Shown piece after piece: positions 1-5,600 of a DNA stretch of 8,070 bases (its first letter is position 1; the number at the start of each line of letters is the position of its first letter). The notes beneath the pieces were generated by a model. The model saw only the letters and a list, made by a program, of their open reading frames with translations. It was not told the DNA's origin and made no database searches. Where the stretch lies: contig CAYYOO010000057.1 in assembly GCA_964473335.1 (NCBI GenBank), positions 1 to 8,070 on the forward strand, in the 5' to 3' direction. Both the position numbers and the translations under genes were made by a program. Source of the stretch: CAYZTD01 sp964473335. GTDB lineage: Archaea; Thermoplasmatota; E2; DHVEG-1.

Positions 1-496
1 TGACGCCACCTATTTGAATGATTGCTTTAGTAACCCTGTTGCCAGTCAAGTATTCAGTAAGATCAAGTGCTTTTTCTCGCATCTCCCAGGTTAAAAATAG
101 AACTGAATCAAAACCAATTTCATGAGCTGCAACACCTGCCCATAAAATATGTGAACAAATCCGCTCAAGCTCAGCTTGAATAACTCTAATATATTCGGCT
201 CTTTCAGGAACTTCTAATTCCATTGCATTTTCAACAGCTCTAGCAAATGCAATAGGATGAGAAATAGAACAAATCCCACATATCCTTTCAGCAAGATAAA
301 GAATTTGGATGGGGTTTCTCTTCTGCCCAGCCCACTCAATAGCTCTATGTACATGCCCTAACTTTACATCTGCATCAATGATTTTTTCACCATCTATTTC
401 AAACTCGAACATCACAGGTTCTTTTAGAGCTGGATGAATAGGACCGATTGGAAGTTGATATGTAGTTTTTGAGGTAGTTATACCACCTTTGCTCAT
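1..496 (-). CDS. Group 4 [NiFe] hydrogenase large subunit (NuoD/EchE/MbhL-like), N-terminal part
   Basis: This is the catalytic subunit of a membrane-bound, complex I-related hydrogenase that reduces protons or oxidises H2 at a NiFe(CN)2CO centre. Only the first 165 codons are present; the gene runs off the left edge. Residues 71-80 form the L1 motif RICGICSISH, with C73 and C76 as nickel ligands and H80 conserved. An early GPIHPALKEP segment (18-27) and LGHVHRAIE (46-54) are typical of the Ech/Mbh branch. The CxxC pair separates it from true complex I NuoD, which lacks these cysteines. The C-terminal DPCxxCxxH motif, and any cleavable tail, lie outside the window. The ATG overlaps the stop of the preceding gene as ATGA and has GGAGG at 503-507, six bases upstream, implying translational coupling. 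The exact subgroup (Ech, Mbh or another) cannot be settled from this part. Confidence 0.95.
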   Translation of the reverse strand, partial: MSKGGITTSKTTYQLPIGPIHPALKEPVMFEFEIDGEKIIDADVKLGHVHRAIEWAGQKRNPIQILYLAERICGICSISHPIAFARAVENAMELEVPERAEYIRVIQAELERICSHILWAGVAAHEIGFDSVLFLTWEMREKALDLTEYLTGNRVTKAIIQIGGV

Positions 497-1050
497 TTGT
501 TACCTCCAGTCTTATCGTTTTCATGAAGGTTTCTAACATATGCATCCATTCCTTTTTCGTCTTTTCTCCAGGGATAAACACCATCTGGCCAATCATCAGA
601 TAAAAATAATTTTCTTTCATCAGGGATGCCAATAACCTTTATTCCCAGCATCTCTTGTTTTTCACGCTCAGTTATCAATGCACCTGGAATATAATCACAA
701 ATTGTTTCTATTTCTGGTTTACTTTTAGGTAGATCTATAGATAAATTTAAAGATATTTCATTATTTTTTTTGCCAAAATAAAGAGAAAAATGATAAATCA
801 ATTCAATGTCTTTACCAAGATCATTACCTGATACAACTGCAAGATGTGGATAATTATGATCACACAATTTTTTTATAAACTTCTTAAAAATGCTTTTATC
901 AATCTTCATCCAGATATGATAATATTCGTTTTTCTTAATTCCCGCGGTTCTTTTTTCTATTTTACTTGATTTGACCTTTGTTTTAAATTCATCTTTGAAA
1001 AGTTTCACAATTCCTTCAGCATCTAGTTGCTCAGTTTTTTTCTCGGCCAT
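493..1050 (-). CDS. Hydrogenase NuoC-like subunit (EchD/MbhK-like, complex I 30-kDa family)
   Basis: This 185-residue protein is a peripheral-arm subunit that holds the small and large hydrogenase subunits together; the family binds no metal itself. The first 120 residues are poorly conserved and lysine-rich. The family signature is at residues 126-165: ITEREKQEMLGIKVIG, then the IPDERKLFLSDDWP block and YPWRKDE. This matches the NuoC pattern ERE..DLFGI..GHPD.R.L.L..DW....PLRKD, with FG replaced by LG. The ATG shares one base with the small-subunit stop (TAATG) and has GGAGG at 1061-1065, ten bases upstream. Its own stop overlaps the large-subunit ATG. The order small subunit, NuoC-like, large subunit equals echCDE and mbhJKL. 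Confidence 0.9.
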   Translation of the reverse strand: MAEKKTEQLDAEGIVKLFKDEFKTKVKSSKIEKRTAGIKKNEYYHIWMKIDKSIFKKFIKKLCDHNYPHLAVVSGNDLGKDIELIYHFSLYFGKKNNEISLNLSIDLPKSKPEIETICDYIPGALITEREKQEMLGIKVIGIPDERKLFLSDDWPDGVYPWRKDEKGMDAYVRNLHENDKTGGNK

Positions 1051-1487
1051 TATTTCTTCGCCTCCAGTGTTTCTAGTTTAGTCCAGGCTTTAGCAACAGC
1101 ATTAATAATTGCCTCAGGTCGCGGAGGGCAACCTACTACATGAACATCGACAGGAATTATTTCATCTATTGGCCCTACTAGATTATAGGATTCATAAAAC
1201 ACATCACCAGTATTTCCACAATTCCCAACACAGATAACTGCTTTAGGATCAGGCATTTGATCATAAACCCGTTTTAATCTATCAGCCTGCTGACGGGTCA
1301 CTGGGCCTGTTGCAAGTAAAACATCAGCATGTCTAGGCGTTCCAACAAGCTTTATTCCAAACCGTTCCACATCATACCTTGGACAAAGAGCTGCAATAAT
1401 TTCAATATCACAGCCGTTACATGAACCGCTATTACAATGATAGACCCAAAGTGCTTTTTTAAATGCTTTAGTCAAGCCTTTTGCCAT
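1050..1487 (-). CDS. Group 4 [NiFe] hydrogenase small subunit (NuoB/EchC/MbhJ-like)
   Basis: This 145-residue subunit carries the proximal [4Fe-4S] cluster that passes electrons to or from the NiFe site. All four expected ligands are present: C23 and C26 in GSCNGCDIE, C90 in GNCGNTG, and C120 in GCPPRPEA. The stretch PRYDVERFGIKLVGTPRHAD is characteristic of the Ech/Mbh branch. The protein is short, with no Tat signal and no extra cluster domain, as in group 4 enzymes. Additional cysteines at C18, C35 and C86 are noted. I place the start at the ATG at 1487, with GGAGG in the range 1497-1501 about nine bases upstream. An in-frame ATG at 1505 would make the ribosome site itself coding (Met-Arg-Arg-His), so it is unlikely. 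This is the first gene of the operon and has its own promoter-like region. Confidence 0.94.
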   Translation of the reverse strand: MAKGLTKAFKKALWVYHCNSGSCNGCDIEIIAALCPRYDVERFGIKLVGTPRHADVLLATGPVTRQQADRLKRVYDQMPDPKAVICVGNCGNTGDVFYESYNLVGPIDEIIPVDVHVVGCPPRPEAIINAVAKAWTKLETLEAKK

Positions 1488-1500
1488 AAAATTATGCCTC

Positions 1501-1527
1501 CGCAAATACTTTATCGATAAATTTGCG
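1501..1527 (-). promoter_or_regulatory. Nested inverted repeat in the hydrogenase operon leader
   Basis: CGCAAAT at 1501-1507 is the exact inverse of ATTTGCG at 1521-1527. The 13-base interior contains a second perfect palindrome, TTATCGATAA (1511-1520). The outer arm touches the ribosome-binding GGAGG of the small-subunit gene. The likely TATA box at 1549-1556 would put the transcript start near 1527, so the dyad would occupy either the start site as DNA or the 5' end of the mRNA as a hairpin. It may be a repressor operator or a translation-control hairpin. The symmetry is seen directly; the role is inferred. Confidence 0.5.
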
Positions 1528-1548
1528 TTTTTTGGTAATCCTAAGTAG

Positions 1549-1556
1549 TATTTAAA
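1549..1556 (-). promoter_or_regulatory. Probable TATA box of the hydrogenase operon
   Basis: On the minus strand this reads TTTAAATA, within an A/T-rich run. Its centre is about 25 bases before the 5' edge of the leader dyad and about 65 bases before the small-subunit ATG. It suggests the hydrogenase operon can be transcribed separately from hypE, which ends only 98 bases upstream. Confidence 0.45.
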
Positions 1557-1585
1557 AATTTATGTTAATTAAAAGATATCTAATG

Positions 1586-2635
1586 TTAGCAAATTCTTGG
1601 AACAGGATCACCTATTGGTTTGTGAAGGTTTCTTTTACCGCCAACTTCTGTATCAAGAACCACTCCTTTAATTTTATTTGTAGTTTCTCCTATTATCTTT
1701 GCATTTTTACCAAGAGGATGTTTTTTAATTTGTTTAAGAACATCATCTGCTTTTTCTTTTACACAGCCAAAAACGACTTTTCCTTCGTTTCCAATTTCAA
1801 GAGGGTCAATTCCAAGCATATCGCAAGCTGATCTAACACCTTCTGGAATTGGTATTTCTTCTTCATATAGAACTATTCCAGTTTTTGATTTTTCACTGAA
1901 CTCATTAACTGTATTTGCAAGTCCTCCTCTAGTTGGGTCTTTAGCTGATACTATACCCCCCTTTGCTAGAGCTTTTTCTATTAATTTATTTACTGGATTT
2001 ACATCTGATTTTATCTTGGTTTCAAAACCGTATCCCTCGCGATAGGACATTAGTGATACCCCATGCTCACCAATATTACCCGATAGAATTATTTTATCGC
2101 CTTTACTAAGATTTGAATCAACAAGCCATCTACTCTTTATTTTTCTGTATCTTTGTGCTTCTTTCAAATTTTCATCAAGCAGTTTTGTTCTTTTTCCAAT
2201 TCCACTTGTATTTATCATAAATTCTTGAATTGCTCCTTTTTCAACTACTTTAGTGTCTCCTGTGACAATTGGTACATCTGCTTTTTTACATGTTTCGGCC
2301 ATGCTTTTTATTATTGTTTCAAATTTTTCTGAATCCAGTCCTTCTTCGATTATAAAACCAGCTGATAGAGCAATAGGTTTTGCACCCATCACACTTATAT
2401 CATTAACAGTTCCTGCAACAGACAAACTTCCTAAGTTTCCACCAGGGAAGATAATCGGCCGGATAGTATGAGAATCAGTTGAAAAAACAATATCGTCAAT
2501 AACTGCTGAGTCATCAAGCATAGATAGAGTTACTTCACCCGTTTTTTTATTAAAATATTTTAAAATCTTATCTTTGATAAGTAGATCCATCTGCTCTCCA
2601 CCAGCACCTTGAGAGAGTTTGATTTTATTTGACAT
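1586..2635 (-). CDS. hypE: Hydrogenase maturation factor HypE (carbamoyl dehydratase)
   Basis: HypE receives a carbamoyl group from HypF on its C-terminal cysteine and dehydrates it with ATP to a thiocyanate, the source of the cyanide ligands of the NiFe site. It is cytoplasmic. The protein has 349 residues, slightly above the usual 330-340. An N-terminal SQGAGG segment is followed by the AIRS/PurM-type ATP fold: LDDSAV (40-45), FPGGNLGSLSVAGTVNDISV (63-82) and DPTRGGLANTVNEF. It ends in PRIC, with the terminal cysteine that is the carbamoylation site, so the enzyme looks intact. A charged segment around residues 148-170 appears longer than in bacterial HypE and accounts for the extra length. 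AAGGT lies just before the ATG. The gene reads towards the hydrogenase operon, consistent with maturing that enzyme. HypA/B/C/D/F are not in the window. Confidence 0.95.
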   Translation of the reverse strand: MSNKIKLSQGAGGEQMDLLIKDKILKYFNKKTGEVTLSMLDDSAVIDDIVFSTDSHTIRPIIFPGGNLGSLSVAGTVNDISVMGAKPIALSAGFIIEEGLDSEKFETIIKSMAETCKKADVPIVTGDTKVVEKGAIQEFMINTSGIGKRTKLLDENLKEAQRYRKIKSRWLVDSNLSKGDKIILSGNIGEHGVSLMSYREGYGFETKIKSDVNPVNKLIEKALAKGGIVSAKDPTRGGLANTVNEFSEKSKTGIVLYEEEIPIPEGVRSACDMLGIDPLEIGNEGKVVFGCVKEKADDVLKQIKKHPLGKNAKIIGETTNKIKGVVLDTEVGGKRNLHKPIGDPVPRIC

Positions 2636-2672
2636 TTAAATTACCTTAGAAGTAAAATTTGTCATGCATAAG

Positions 2673-2685
2673 TTTTATTTATATT
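2673..2685. promoter_or_regulatory. Shared bidirectional TATA region between hypE and the PQ-loop-like gene
   Basis: The only clear TATA-like stretch in the 69-base divergent gap is TTTTATTTATATT on the plus strand. On the minus strand it would start hypE transcription near 2655, giving a leader of about 20 bases with AAGGT before the ATG. On the plus strand its TTTATATT (2678-2685) would start transcription at about 2705, the ATG itself. Positions of transcription starts are inferred from the usual archaeal spacing. Confidence 0.45.
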
Positions 2686-2704
2686 CTTTTGTTCCCTGAT
2701 TTTG

Positions 2705-3019
2705 ATGGTTCAAGAAATAATCAATCAAATATTTGGCAGTGGCGTTCAATGGCAAGATATCGTAATCTCTATTGTAGGACTAATGTTTGGAGTTATATTA
2801 TTTCCACAGCTCAAAGATGTATGGAAAGGAAAAACAATTTTAAATCTTTATTCAGCAAGTCTAACAACCCTTGGCTTATTCATACTTGCTTTTACCTTTG
2901 CAACAATGGACCTCTGGCTTTCCTTTGTAGCTGATTTTTTCTCTGCGACAGTATGGTTTCTATTGTTTGTGTTATCATTAAAAAATTTTAGAGAGAAAAA
3001 AAAGGAAGGGAAATTATAG
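2705..3019 (+). CDS. Small three-helix membrane protein, PQ-loop/SemiSWEET-like
   Basis: This is a 104-residue membrane protein with three predicted helices at about 19-36, 50-70 and 74-92 and a lysine-rich tail. Helix 1 reads GLMFGVILFPQLKDVWKGK and ends in Pro34-Gln35, then a basic/aromatic patch. This matches the layout of PQ-loop proteins such as SemiSWEETs: three helices, PQ near the end of helix 1, and a polar linker carrying Ser/Leu residues. SemiSWEETs form dimers that transport small sugars; no substrate can be inferred here, and assignment rests on motif and topology only. An in-frame TTG lies directly before the ATG, but no ribosome site is visible and the TATA position predicts a leaderless mRNA starting at this ATG. 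The gene diverges from hypE and overlaps mtnP tail-to-tail by six bases. Confidence 0.65.
   Translation: MVQEIINQIFGSGVQWQDIVISIVGLMFGVILFPQLKDVWKGKTILNLYSASLTTLGLFILAFTFATMDLWLSFVADFFSATVWFLLFVLSLKNFREKKKEGKL
2996..3003 (-). terminator. Candidate U-tract terminator of mtnP inside the PQ-loop-like gene
   Basis: Eight consecutive A residues on the plus strand give U8 in the mtnP transcript, starting about ten bases past its stop. Archaeal transcription often ends at such U-runs without a hairpin. The same bases encode lysine codons near the end of the opposing gene. Confidence 0.35.
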
Positions 3020-3883
3020 ATATTTTTTCAAAAGAACTCTTTTCACATCTGGTTTAACGTTTTTTTCAACATATTCAGGACTTGTTATAAGTGCTCCTTT
3101 TAATGCATCCTTACATTCACAACTTTGCTTATAATCAATTTTAGGAATCAAATTTTTAAGAATATTTGCTAGATTCTTATTGTTCTTTTTTAAGTTTCCA
3201 ACAACATTTCCTACTGTTACATCTTCTTCAGCTTCATACCAGCAATCATAATCAGTAACAGTTAAAATTCCACAAAGACACATCTCGGCTTCACGTGCTA
3301 ATTTTGCTTCAGGAGCAAGAGTCATACCTATTACATCAACATTCCAAGATCTATAAAGTTTTGATTCAGCTCTTGTGGAAAACTGCGGTCCTTCCATTGA
3401 AATATATATTCCTTTATGAACATCAACGTCTTTAGCTTGTTCCTCGATTGTATCATAAGCTAGATTTGATAGTTTCTCACAGAAGGGGTCAGCAAAAGCA
3501 ACATGAGCAACAATTCCATCCTCAAAAAAGGTAGTCGCACGTTTAAAGGATCTATCTATAAGTTGATGGGCTATTACAAAATCACATGGCTTTATTCTTT
3601 TTTTCATAGAACCTACTGCTGCAGTAGAAATAAGATGCTCTACACCACATTCTTTTAAAGCAAAGATATTAGCTCTGTTGTTTATTTGATGGGGAGGTAT
3701 TCTATGTCCCTTACCGTGTCTAGGTAAAAAAGCAACTTCATTATCATCTATTTTCCCAATTATAACTTTATCCGAGGGTTTTCCAAACGGTGTATCAATA
3801 TCTAGTTCTTCAGTATCCTGCAAGATATCCATGTTATAGATGCCGCTTCCGCCAATTATACCAATTTTTACACTCATATGCAT
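3014..3883 (-). CDS. mtnP: S-methyl-5'-thioadenosine phosphorylase (MTAP)
   Basis: The enzyme cleaves 5'-methylthioadenosine, a by-product of polyamine synthesis and other SAM chemistry, with phosphate to give adenine and methylthioribose-1-phosphate. The 289-residue protein has full PNP/MTAP family architecture: GGSGIY (11-16), the phosphate-site PRHGKGH (54-60), MEGPQFSTRAES (163-174) and TDYDCW (210-215). Aspartates in this last motif recognise the 6-amino group in human MTAP (D220, D222); inosine/guanosine-type PNPs have Asn instead, so adenine specificity is expected. A CEC motif at 255-257 matches the CXC disulfide motif described in archaeal enzymes from Sulfolobus and Pyrococcus, linked there to stability. 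No ribosome site is clear; the ATG at 3877 is an equally good start two codons later, and the message may be leaderless. It diverges from apt, which uses its product. Confidence 0.92.
   Translation of the reverse strand: MHMSVKIGIIGGSGIYNMDILQDTEELDIDTPFGKPSDKVIIGKIDDNEVAFLPRHGKGHRIPPHQINNRANIFALKECGVEHLISTAAVGSMKKRIKPCDFVIAHQLIDRSFKRATTFFEDGIVAHVAFADPFCEKLSNLAYDTIEEQAKDVDVHKGIYISMEGPQFSTRAESKLYRSWNVDVIGMTLAPEAKLAREAEMCLCGILTVTDYDCWYEAEEDVTVGNVVGNLKKNNKNLANILKNLIPKIDYKQSCECKDALKGALITSPEYVEKNVKPDVKRVLLKKYL
3023..3028 (+). terminator. Candidate U-tract terminator of the PQ-loop-like gene
   Basis: Six T residues begin three bases after the stop of the membrane-protein gene, inside the antisense strand of the mtnP 3' end. 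With the A8 run at 2996-3003, each convergent gene carries a U-tract in the other's coding tail. Shorter than typical strong archaeal terminators. Confidence 0.25.
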
Positions 3884-3945
3884 TTTGCGAATAGAAATAA
3901 CTAAAAAAGCTTTTTGCTTAACATTTTTGAATTTGAGGAGATATT
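3884..3945. promoter_or_regulatory. Divergent mtnP/apt promoter region with central palindrome
   Basis: The 62-base gap contains a perfect 12-bp palindrome AAAAAGCTTTTT (3904-3915) near its middle. The A/T-rich stretch around 3902-3909 could serve as a TATA element both ways, giving starts near 3930 for apt (with GAGGAG at 3935-3940 in the leader) and near 3880 for mtnP. This would allow joint control of the two salvage genes. Promoter positions are inferred; A-runs in A+T-rich DNA make the palindrome only moderately significant. Confidence 0.35.
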
Positions 3946-4473
3946 ATGACAAAATCGATTAAATCAAAGATCAGAACAGTTCCACATTGGCCAAAAGAAG
4001 GGATAATGTTTAGGGATATCACAACTCTATTAAAAGATCCAGATGGGTTTAAAGAGACAATAGATATTTTATATGAAAGATATAAAGATAAAAAAATAGA
4101 TAAAGTACTTGGAATTGAATCACGCGGATTTATCTTTGGTGCACCTCTTGCTTATTTACTACATTGTGGTTTTGTACCAATCAGAAAACCAGGTAAACTA
4201 CCTGCTGATTGTGAATCAGAAGAATACACTTTAGAATATGGAACAGATAAAATTGAGATACACCTTGATTCAATAGAAAAAGGTGAACGCGTTTTAATTG
4301 TAGATGATTTGATTGCAACAGCAGGAACTGCATCAGCAGCTAGAAAACTAGTAAGAAAACTAGGTGGAACACTTGTAGAATGTGCATTTATAGTAGAATT
4401 AACTGATTTAAAAGGTAGAGATAAACTAGTTGGTGAAAAGATATATTCAATTGTAGAATTTGAAGGGGAATAA
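3946..4473 (+). CDS. apt: Adenine phosphoribosyltransferase
   Basis: Apt converts adenine and PRPP to AMP and diphosphate in the cytoplasm. The 175-residue length is standard. Features in order are HWPKEGIMFRDITTLL near the N-terminus (the family's FP..GI.FRDITPLL), GIESRGFIFGAPLAY (56-70), FVPIRKPGKLP (76-85), EYTLEYGTDKIEIH (93-106) and the PRPP-binding VLIVDDLIATAGTA (116-129). In the last motif the usual ATGGT is ATAGT, a conservative glycine-to-alanine change; the acidic pair D120-D121 is intact. The ATG has GAGGAG five bases upstream. Its substrate is the product of divergent mtnP, so together they recycle methylthioadenosine to AMP. Two further genes follow with gaps of 12 and 2 bases, probably in one operon. 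Confidence 0.94.
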   Translation: MTKSIKSKIRTVPHWPKEGIMFRDITTLLKDPDGFKETIDILYERYKDKKIDKVLGIESRGFIFGAPLAYLLHCGFVPIRKPGKLPADCESEEYTLEYGTDKIEIHLDSIEKGERVLIVDDLIATAGTASAARKLVRKLGGTLVECAFIVELTDLKGRDKLVGEKIYSIVEFEGE

Positions 4474-4485
4474 ACTTAAGATAAT

Positions 4486-5091
4486 ATGAAAAGAACGATT
4501 AAAAGATGGGCATGTTCAAATTGCGGTAAACCCCTAAAAAATATATTTGTACAGATTTGCCCGAAATGCTATGCCAAATTTTCAGATAGAAAATTTAATT
4601 TTAAACATTTTCTACTAATGGCCCCGGTTGCATTATTATTGTTATATGCCCCCATCTATTTTTCATTTACAAATATTAAAAATTTTAGTTTTAGAGGTGT
4701 TAATACATTAGAAGAGTTTAATATAATGATGATCTTTGTTTCAATATTTACGATATCCTTCTTAGGATTCCTATATTACATCAAAAGACGAAACGAAAAG
4801 AAATCAGAAGAGTACACTGGAATGCCTATTCTAGCAAAAAAGGAAATCAAAGAATATGAAATCGAAAATGATAACAAGTTGATAGCTCTTTTAATTATTT
4901 CTTTTATAATTATTTTTCCTGTGGTTCTAATTCCCACATATTTTGATATAACTACTGATTTTGATATTTTTTCTAATCATATTTTAGCAATTTTTCTTGT
5001 GATAATTACAATTTTTGTTTTTATTCTTCCATTTATTATTGGATATCATACCTTTGAAAAACCAATAAAAGAACTTTACAAAGAGGAATAG
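4486..5091 (+). CDS. Unknown membrane protein with N-terminal zinc ribbon and four helices
   Basis: I do not recognise this 201-residue protein. It begins with a short rubredoxin-like zinc-ribbon knuckle pair, CSNC (10-13) and CPKC (25-28), then four hydrophobic segments at about 42-61, 79-99, 132-152 and 165-187. A charged cytoplasmic-type loop (100-131, rich in Lys and Glu) separates helices 2 and 3. With four helices both termini should face the same side, probably the cytoplasm, where the ribbon could contact a protein or nucleic acid. The gene starts 12 bases after apt without a strong ribosome site, and the next gene starts two bases after its stop. Context suggests co-expression with the hydrogenase protease but does not establish function. 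Its helical part is Ile/Phe-rich and low in complexity, so homology searches may give spurious membrane hits. Confidence 0.8.
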   Translation: MKRTIKRWACSNCGKPLKNIFVQICPKCYAKFSDRKFNFKHFLLMAPVALLLLYAPIYFSFTNIKNFSFRGVNTLEEFNIMMIFVSIFTISFLGFLYYIKRRNEKKSEEYTGMPILAKKEIKEYEIENDNKLIALLIISFIIIFPVVLIPTYFDITTDFDIFSNHILAIFLVIITIFVFILPFIIGYHTFEKPIKELYKEE

Positions 5092-5093
5092 AA

Positions 5094-5537
5094 TTGAAAT
5101 ATCAGGTAATGTGCATTGGGAATAAAGATGGGGGAGATGATTCTGTCGGACCATATATAGCAGATCAACTTAAAAAAGAAAAAAACAAAGATATTTTTGT
5201 TATTGATGCAGGCACAGCACCCGAAAACTACACAGGAAATGTTAAAAAAATCAATCCAGAAATCTTGATTATAATAGATGCAATTGATATGGACCTAAAA
5301 CCAGGTGACATTCGTATTGTTCCAAGAAAAAAAATTGGCGTAATGCATGTTAGTACTCATGGAATCCCAATATCGGTTCTAGTAAAATATCTAGAAAAAT
5401 ATGTTAAAAAAATCTTAATAATAGGGATTCAACCAAAAGAAATGACTGGTAAATTAACAAAAACTGTAAAAAAATCAGCTGAAAGTCTTATAGAAACTAT
5501 CCTAAAAGAAAAAACAAATGAGATAAAAAAACTATAA
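5094..5537 (+). CDS. hycI: Hydrogenase maturation protease, HycI family (peptidase A31/M52)
   Basis: Such proteases bind the nickel of a freshly assembled hydrogenase large subunit and remove its C-terminal tail, closing the active site. The 147-residue protein shows GNKDGGDDSVGP (9-20), IIIDAIDM (59-66) and STHGIP (87-92). D16, D62 and H89 align with the three nickel-contacting residues known from HybD and HycI. NYTGNVKKINPEILII and LKPGDIRIVP resemble HycI more than the HyaD/HybD branch, fitting a group 4 partner. The start is a TTG with AGAGG seven bases upstream, two bases after the preceding stop; an ATG at 5109 would cut off the first strand before GN. The obvious candidate substrate is the large subunit at the left edge, whose C-terminus is not visible. 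Confidence 0.88.
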   Translation: MKYQVMCIGNKDGGDDSVGPYIADQLKKEKNKDIFVIDAGTAPENYTGNVKKINPEILIIIDAIDMDLKPGDIRIVPRKKIGVMHVSTHGIPISVLVKYLEKYVKKILIIGIQPKEMTGKLTKTVKKSAESLIETILKEKTNEIKKL

Positions 5538-5600
5538 ATTACATCTTTAAAAAGTTTTATTTAGAAGTTTCTAATCTATTTATTTGGAGGAAAAAATTTT

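Noticed and set aside
1..1487. True complex I (NuoB/C/D) instead of hydrogenase
   Set aside because: The large subunit keeps both cysteines of RICGIC, which complex I NuoD lacks, and hypE and a HycI protease lie nearby.
1562..1831. Plus-strand open frame antisense to the end of hypE
   Set aside because: Phe/Lys-rich, low-complexity translation with no ribosome site; it lies wholly over the well-supported hypE gene and the A/T-rich gap beside it.
3014..3883. Purine nucleoside phosphorylase for inosine/guanosine
   Set aside because: The TDYDCW motif with aspartates is the MTAP form for 6-aminopurines; 6-oxopurine PNPs carry Asn at the base-recognising position. Methylthioinosine use cannot be fully excluded.
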